From contig JAHRBS010000013.1 in the NCBI GenBank assembly GCA_024305745.1, positions 744,001 to 808,000 on the forward strand: a stretch of DNA of 64,000 nucleotides, written 5' to 3'. Position 1 is the stretch's first letter. Each line of letters begins with the position of its first letter. Below the pieces are notes generated by a model, which did no database searches, was not told where the DNA came from, and saw only the letters and a list, made by a program, of their open reading frames with translations. Shown here in pieces: positions 57,192-64,000 of this stretch. The DNA comes from Polyporus tsugae. Its lineage: Eukaryota; Basidiomycota; Agaricomycetes; Polyporales; Polyporaceae. A program made the translations under genes and the position numbers.

Positions 57192-60100
57192 ATGGCCACC
57201 CCCATCCCTCGTCCTCCGGCTCTGCCCTTCCTCGGCCACGTCACGACCATAGACACTGAGTTGTTCTCCAAGTCCCTGTACCTTCTCGCTCAGCAGTACG
57301 GTGAGGTCTACGAGCTTTCTTTCTTCGGTAGGTTGTCCAGAGTACTGCGACGGTGGCATATATGCACTCAATCCGACGTGCAGGTGAAAAAAAAATCGTC
57401 GTCAACTCGTACGAGTTGGCGAATGAGATCTGCGACGACAAACACTTTCCCAAGATGGTCAATGGAGCCCTCGATGAACTGCGTCGCGGCGTTGGTGATG
57501 GCCTCTTCACCGTGAGTTCTTCCACGAGGAGCTCTTCGAATTCGTGCCATATTGATGATGCGGCAATGTACAGGCTTACGGACCTGAGGAAAAGAACTGG
57601 GGCATGGCGCGTACGTCGCCCCTGGAACCGTGACGTTCTAAACGTGCATAATGACTAACATCTGACAACGATTGCAGATCGCCTACTAATGCCGTGCTTC
57701 AGTACGGCTAACATCCATAATATGTTTGATGACATGCTGGACATCGTCCACCAGCTTGTCCTCAAGTGGGAGCGGTAAGTAAAAGCCCGGTCATGTATTC
57801 TGTGCGTCAGACTAAATTCTTATCTTCCTTTGCAGTTTTGGTCCGCGCGAAAAGATCGATCCTAGCAAGGACTACACGCGCCTTACGCTCGATGCTATCT
57901 CCCTGTGCACCATGTCGTACCGGTGAGTGCTCCTGCGATTCCATCAATGTGGCCTGTGTCACAACTTACGGCTTAATGATTCTTTGTAACAATGCAGGCT
58001 GAACTCGTTTTATCGAGTACGTTCACGACCAAACAACCATCTCTGGGCCACAAGGCGTACTGATACCCCTCGCAGGAAGAGCCGCATCCGTTTGTAACAG
58101 CGATGATAGACTTCCTGCTCGAGAGCGGACGTCGCACGGTCCGTCCCTCGATCGTCCAGGCAATGATGACCGGAACCAATGCGAAGTACGAAGAGGACAT
58201 CAGCACGCTTGGCGCGCTCGTCGAAGAGAGTGGGTCTTGGTGGATATATGCGCCTTTCATAAGCTGATGAAGAGTCCCCATTCGACCCAAAAAGTCCTGC
58301 AGGACCATAGGGCTAACCCTCCGAAGAAGCCTGACCTTGTGCAGATCATGCTCACGGGGCGCGACAAGGAGACCGGTCTTGGTCTTTCCGACCAGAACAT
58401 CAAGAACAATGTGTGTAAAAGCCGGTTGTATAGTCGGGTCACGGCTGATCCAATGACATCGTCTAGCTTTTGACGTTCCTGATCGCCGGTATGTGCTCGT
58501 GGATGCTGTACATGATGCCAGGGTAGACGCTAATATCGCCGCTCGACTAGGCCACGAGACGACTTCCGGTTAGTAGTCATTGACTCTCCCCAAGAGAGAC
58601 GGTCATTGATCTGATGACATTCCAGGAATGCTCACGTTCGTCACTTACTTTTTACTCAAGAACCCCGAGGCGTACCGCAAGCTCCGCGAGGAGATCGACA
58701 CCATGATCGGTGACCGCTCCATGACGAGCCATGATGTGGGAAAACTTCCGTACCTCCTCGGTGAGCTTATGAGTCTGCGCTACTACAGGACACATGTCGC
58801 ATTCTAACGGATAAATCTGTTGTCCTTACGTAGCTGTCCTGCGAGAGAGCCTTCGACTGGGACCTACTGCACCGCTGCGTACCGTCGGAGCGGCCGAAGA
58901 CTGCGTTATTGGCGGGAAGTACGCCGTTAAGAAGGGAGTGTCTATTTTCGTCAACCTATACTGTATTCTACGAGATTCGAAGGTTTGGGGTGAGGACGTG
59001 AGTAGTCGTTTGGAATGCGATTGCATTCTTTTGCTGACTGTGCGTGCGATGCAGTCCGACCAGTTCCGGCCGGAACGCATGCTCGACGGCAAGTTTGAGG
59101 CGCTGCCCGTGAGTCAACCTGTCCATAGGGCCCAATGACTGGATGAGTCTCACGTAGACCACGTTTAAGCCCAACGCCTGGCAGCCTTTCGGGTACGGCA
59201 TGCGCGGCTGCATCGTACGTTACCCCAAAGTATCTGCCGTTGTTTCGATCAATGCTTAGACAGCCTCCCGTACCTTAGGGCCGCCCCTTTGCCTGGCAAG
59301 AAGCGCAAATCGCGCTCGTTACCGTCCTACAGCGCTTCGACCTCATCATGGACGACCCATCGTACGAGCTCCAGGTCAAGCAGACGCTCACCATCAAACC
59401 TGACAACTTCTACATCCACGCGATCCCCCGCGAGAACAAGCCCCGCTTACTCGCTGTCCCATCGTCGACGCTCTCACCCGCCGATCCGGCGGCTGCACAG
59501 GGTCGGAACACCGCCGTCACGACAACGACCGACACGTCGACATTGCAGCAGCTGTACATCCTGTACGGGTCGAACACCGGGAGCTCGAAGTCCTTCGCAG
59601 AGCGGCTTGCCTCCGACGCCCCCACACACGGTACGTTGCGCCTCACCAGTCAACGGCTCAACGGCCAAACCTGAACACCAACACTCGTTAACATGTCGCT
59701 CCGTTAGGTTTCCGCCCGTCGATCGGCACGCTGGACTCTGTGTCCTCTAACCTCCCCAAAGGCGGCCCCATCGTGATCGTCACTGCGTCGTTCGAGGGTC
59801 TGCCCGCGGACAACGCGGCGCACTTCGTCAGCTGGCTCGAGAACGTCAAGGATGCGGACGCGTTCGCGGACCTCAAGTTCGCCGTGTTCGGATGCGGGAA
59901 CCGCGACTGGGTCAACACGTACCAGCGCGTCCCGCGGCTCGTCGACGAATGTCTCGCCGGGCACGGGGCGATACGGCTTGTGGAGCGCGGGGAGGGCGAC
60001 GCTTCTGGGTCGGAATTCTTCGAGGCGTTTGATACGTGGGAGAAAGGGTTGTGGGAGAAGCTCGGCGCGGTGGGTCTTATTCGTTGTCTCCTCTGGTGAC

Positions 60101-61648
60101 TAGTGTTCAACTTCTGGGTTGCAGGAATATGGGACGACAAAGAGCGCTGATGCAGCAGGCATCGAGGTCAAGACAGTCTCGGAGGGTACGACGCGTGCGG
60201 AGATCCTCCGCGAGAAGGATACGGCGCTCGGCACAGTGGTGGAGAATAAGGTGATTACGAGCCCCAACGCTCCTGCGAAGCGTCACATCGGTACGTTCTA
60301 TGGCAGCCATTGGACAGTACATTTCTAACTCAACCCGAACAGAGTTCGACCTGCCTGAGGGCATGACTTACAGAGCGGGCGATTACCTTGCCATGTGCGT
60401 ACTTTGACGAGTTCATGAATGATGCACACTCACTCAGTTTCACAGTCTCCCTATCAACCCTGAGCGGGTTGTGCGCAGGGCGATTGCTCGCTTCGGTCTA
60501 TCTGTCGAGCAGGAGGTAAGCCGTCGTGAAGCGGTCGCACGCGCGGTGCGATGATTAATCCGACGTCACAGATCGAGATCAACTCATCCGTCCCGACGTC
60601 CCTCCCAGTAGGGAAGCCGATCAGCATCCACAATCTCCTCAAGGGCTACGTCGAGCTACAGCAGCCCGCGACCCAGCGCGACCTCGACATCCTCTTCAAG
60701 GCGAACAACTCAGATGCGTCCACGAAGGCCCTCAAAGATCTATCAACCAACTATGCCGAGAAGGTCTTCAAGACGCGCCTCAGCGTCCTTGACATCCTCG
60801 AGGAGAACAAGGACATCGACCTCCCGCTCTCCACCTTCCTCCAGATGCTCCCGTCCATGCGTATCCGCCAGTACTCGATCTCGTCCTCGCCGCTCTGGAA
60901 CCCCCAGCGCGTCTCGCTCACCATCGGCGTGGTCGACGCCCCCGCTCTCTCCGGGCGCGCCGAGCCCTTCCTCGGTGTCGCGTCGACGTATCTCGCGGGC
61001 CTCCAGGCAGGCGACAAGGTGCAGCTGTCGGTGCGCGCGTCCAACGTGCACTTCCACCCGCCGACGGACCCGACGATCCCGCTCGTGATGGTTGCGGCCG
61101 GGTCTGGGCTGGCGCCGATGCGGGGGTTCCTGCAGGAGCGTGCGATGCAGAAGCTGGCTGGGCGGGAGGCGGCGAAGAACTTGCTGTTCTTCGGGTGCCG
61201 TAACCCCAACGAGGACTTCCTGTACGGGGACTCGGACCTGAAGGAGTGGGCGGAGCTGGGCATCGTCGACGTGCGTCCTGCGTTCTCCCGGTCGACTGGG
61301 GACTCGAAGGGCTGCCGCTATGTGCAAGAGTGAGTGCGCCCGTTGAATGGTCCACGTTGAGCGTATCTAACGTTGTCGGCGTAGTCGTATTTGGCACGAC
61401 AGGGAAGAGGTCTCCGAGGCACTCAAACAGGGCGCCAAGGTGAGGATGATTCATTAAGCGGCCGGGCTGTGCGGTATGTGCTGACACCGTTTCAGATCTA
61501 CGTCTGCGGCGCGGGAAGGATCGCTGCCGGCGTGAAGCAGACGTTCGTCGCATTCATCAAGGAGAAGGAAAGTGTGGATGAGGAGGGCGCTGTCAAGACA
61601 TTTACCGATATGATGAAGGATCGTTACGCCACGGATATCTTTGAGTGA
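57192..61648 (+). CDS. Self-sufficient cytochrome P450 fused to its reductase (CYP505 family)
   Basis: I rebuilt 22 exons, for example 57192-57327, 57384-57511, 58076-58229, 58295-58410, 59279-59630, 59708-60069, 60572-61329, 61385-61439 and 61496-61648; together they encode 1063 aa, the usual size. P450 part: I-helix IAGHETTSG, K-helix RESLRLG, PERM region FRPERML and heme loop FGYGMRGCIG with the Cys ligand. Reductase part: flavodoxin-type FMN domain (LYILYGSNTGSSKSFAERL, VFGCGNRDW), FAD domain (RQYSISSSP) and NADPH domain (MVAAGSGLAPMRGF, YVCGAGRIAAGVKQ). There is no membrane anchor. Known CYP505 enzymes hydroxylate fatty acids near the omega end using NADPH alone. An apparent frame break near 58230 is resolved by a 65-nt intron (GTGGGT...AAAAAG). 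The exon-2 start carries nine A, a slippage-prone run. Confidence 0.93.
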
Positions 61649-61911
61649 GCCTCACCTTTGCTGCTTCGACGGCGCGCCTCTGACCAACGTTACAGGTGAA
61701 TGGTTCACAGTCATTCATGCCTTCCGTTGACTGAAGCGAATATGGTGAGCGACATACGAGAAGATTATTTTGATTAGACATGAGTTGTTATCTCGCTCAC
61801 AGATGCTATGGATATATCATATATATTACTGCTACGTTCTTCCAGCCGCCAGTACATACATACTAAGGAAGCACTGTCGCGCTACATGGTGCAAATTCTT
61901 CAGACATATGG

Positions 61912-62224
61912 CTGCTGCTGTCCCGGTTGAGATTCCTCTGCAGGCTGCAAGCCTGTGGTGCAAGTGAGTGTCTCGGAGTGCGGGTCGTGCGGGCAACTGC
62001 TGCACGGATGGTTCAACGCGCGCCCTGAAAGACCGTCTGCTGCCCCGGTTGCGGGATCTGCGGAGACTGCTGTTCGGACTGCGGGTCTTGCCAGCACTAC
62101 TTCCCCGGTCCTATGGAGGCTGCCTATGCTGCCGGCGAGTGTCTTATGATCTCCTGGTCGTTGACAACCGACAATGGCTTACGGTTACTACGGCAAGGGT
62201 TTGGTCTCCAGGAAGAAGAGAATG
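61912..62224 (+). pseudogene. Remnant of a second Cys-rich gene
   Basis: Matches the 3' half of the intact gene at 55029-56066. The stretch tgctgctgtcccggtt...caagtgagtgtct corresponds to the end of exon 4 and its donor (55581-55637). After an internal deletion, gctgccccggttgcgg...actgctgttcggactgcggg corresponds to exon 5 (55865-55910), and the last part matches the final intron and exon (gagtgtcttatg, gttgacaa, ccaggaagaagaga). Stops, frameshifts and missing exons 1-3 make it non-functional. It lies 264 bp after the P450 stop, the same relative place as the intact copy after the left P450 remnant. Confidence 0.85.
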
Positions 62225-62817
62225 AGCGCAGCGACCCGGCGGTTGTCACCTCCCCTACGCAGACGATTGATATGAACCTTTCGCGGGGAGGGAGGACGGT
62301 TATATAGCGCCGAACGGGCAGGCGCGCAGAACCCGCGCCCCCTAGACCGTTGCCAATCTGGTTGAATTCGAAAACGGTGTAGCCTTATCGGTTACGCGTA
62401 TACTCAGTACTAATACTATTGCATCCATTGGCACGTCCCCACTATCTTCCTCGTCTACAGTACAGTAATCATTCAACATCTCGCAAGACGGAATTATCTC
62501 CCCCGGCGCTGGTTAAATATGACAACATTCGAATGGGCAAAGGGTCGCAGAATGACGGTTAACAAGGAGATCGGAAATTCCAAGACGCGTACTATGCAGT
62601 CACTGGCAAGAAAATGAAGGGCTAAATCCCAATCGCTGCGCTACGGGGCACCAGGGGCGAGAGAGCGTGGGTACTAGTTGAAAGGGATCAGCGTTCGCAA
62701 TGTTAGCCGTGCGGGGATACAGTTTGCAAGTTGGTTACCGTCCACCACTGGCGGCCGGCGCCCGTCAGGGTCCCGGGCAGGTTCGTATCGAGGCAAGAAC
62801 ACGGCCGAGTCTTCCTT
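62225..62817. other. Intergenic
   Basis: No coding sequence recognised. 3' flanks of the Cys-rich remnant and of the minus-strand membrane protein gene. Confidence 0.5.
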
Positions 62818-64000
62818 TTACAATTCAGGTGCGCCACGGTACGAGCTCTGTTTCGTGACACCGCCACCAGGATAGCCATCGCTGGAGATGCCATTGACGG
62901 CCCCAACGGAGGCGTGGTCCATGGAGGCTGGCAGGTAGCCGCTGGAAGCTTGTACTGCAGGCCCACTGGCATAGGGATCATAGGCGGGGAAGGTACTCGG
63001 GTCATTAGGGTCCTGAACAGTGAGTGCGGACATACAGTAGCGTGGTCAGCTCGGAGACAGACTCGGCGACGGTTCGGCGTGTGGCAGGAATGACATACAT
63101 AGAGCCTGTGGTTCGACACCGACGTCACAGGCGACTTCTCCCAGGCCCGCGCGCTGGTGCTGTAGTTCGTGTATGGCGAATCCGGCTGCTGGCCGTGCTT
63201 GCCGCCTGGTGCAGAGTCCGAGTCCGAGCGACGGTACCGCAGGATGAAGAACACCGCGATGCTGATCAGAGCGAGGCCAGCGATACCGCCGATGACTCCA
63301 CCGACGATCGGCCCAGCGTTGGACGTCTTCTTGGAGCTCGAACTGGAATCACCGCCAGTCGCAGTGGGTGCACCAATAACCCCGTCCGTCCCTGTCTGAG
63401 AGAGTGTCGGGATGCTGACGATCGAGGAGGAGGTCTGGCTTGCGGCGGCTGGCGCGGTCGACTCGGGGAGATCTAACGATACGAAGAAAGGTCAGTACAC
63501 GATGTATTCCGACGAAACATTTCTCATTACCCTGCGCAGCTACAGCTTGCGCCGCTGCAGGATCAAAAGTATTGTTGACCTGCAGAATGAGAGTGAGCAG
63601 AGAAGCCACGCTACACGGTAGACTCGCAACTTACTCTGACGTCAAGATACGCCCAGGCCGGAATGGCGGTGCCGGAAGGAATGTTCTCAGGGTACCTTGG
63701 AGAGGTACGTAAGACAAGGTAAGTCGGGATTCGGGAATGCGTTGTATACACTTCACTTCTGTATATAAGTGGCCGAGCAGTTTTGGGAATAGAGGAACCA
63801 TCTGTTCGCCACCAGGTCAGCCTGAGGATCAAGTAGTAACATCGGCGGGAAGAGGATAAGGTACGCACGGCACGATGTCGTTCGCCCCACCCTGGCACGT
63901 CGCGCACGCAGCGATGGTCGAGAACAGAACGGTGTTGCATCGACAGGGCGTCGCGCTTTCGGTGGTGTTCAGTGGCGTGTTGTAGTGGAATCCAGGGGTT
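62818..64000 (-). CDS. Single-pass membrane protein with Cys-containing outer domain (5' end beyond window)
   Basis: Several exons on the minus strand; the last (63012-62818) and the one before it (63099 upward to about 63471) are clear, and at least three more lead to the window edge. The outer part reads HYNTPLNTTESATPCRCNTV, STIAACATCQGG, FLYSQNCSATYIQKYP and SGTAIPAWAYLDV, a pattern common in an uncharacterised agaricomycete family of surface proteins. A Ser/Thr-rich stalk follows, then one membrane helix (IVGGVIGGIAGLALISIAVF) and the stop FILRYRRSDSDS. The cytoplasmic tail is rich in Pro, Tyr and Ser and ends SSYRGAPEL. The architecture (Cys-rich head, Ser/Thr stalk, single helix) resembles cell-surface sensors or adhesion proteins; function unknown. 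The start codon is not in the window. Confidence 0.8.

Noticed and set aside
58220..58300. Apparent frameshift in the CYP505 gene
   Set aside because: A 65-nt intron from GTGGGT (58230) to AAAAAG (58294) restores the frame and gives the expected family sequence EEILQDHRANP, so no mutation is needed.

Overview
The window looks like nuclear DNA of an agaricomycete (mushroom-forming basidiomycete, probably a wood-decay polypore-like species). Genes are cut by many 50-100 nt GT-AG introns, third codon positions are GC-rich, and several families are typical of basidiomycetes: DUF6535, a self-sufficient CYP505 P450, HSMR-type tyrosine recombinases and chromodomain Ty3/Gypsy elements. I rebuilt exons by hand; every complete gene below gives an uninterrupted reading frame whose summed exon length is a multiple of three.

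Region 1 (1-22.6 kb) is gene-poor. Its only convincing genes are four minus-strand paralogues (2.1-2.7, 8.7-9.3, 15.2-15.8 and 20.6-21.2 kb). They encode 157-189 aa single-pass membrane proteins with one intron at the same place inside the membrane segment; three carry C-terminal PPxY motifs. They repeat about every 6.5, 6.6 and 5.4 kb, and at least one pair of spacers is still recognisably homologous, so this is an old, decaying tandem array.

Region 2 (22.9-44.8 kb) is compact and mostly housekeeping: V-ATPase proteolipid c (VMA3-like), a SUN-domain ER/nuclear-envelope protein (SLP1/SUCO-like), a carboxymuconolactone-decarboxylase-like protein, a lactate 2-monooxygenase-like FMN enzyme followed by a decayed duplicate of its own 3' half, thioredoxin reductase, a tetraspanin-like protein with a long N-terminal tail, a glycosylated single-pass membrane protein, ALG11 (divergent from the preceding gene), and a DUF6535 membrane protein.

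Region 3 (46.4-52.5 kb) is a graveyard of mobile elements: a transposon-associated ORF cut by an opposite-strand 5'-truncated Ty3/Gypsy copy with its 3' LTR, a tyrosine recombinase gene, and a possible LTR. The element frames are interrupted only by stops explainable as single C-to-T changes.

Region 4 (53.4-62.2 kb) is the most interesting. It is a tandem duplication of a two-gene block, [CYP505 P450-reductase fusion]-[very Cys-rich protein], that decayed reciprocally. The left block keeps an intact Cys-rich gene and a ruined P450 tail; the right block keeps an intact 22-exon P450 and a ruined Cys-rich gene. The Cys-rich protein (235 aa, 65 Cys) starts MGALLS, a candidate N-myristoylation signal, and has two 88-codon Cys modules on duplicated exons. 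I do not recognise it as a described family. The window ends inside a minus-strand single-pass membrane protein gene.
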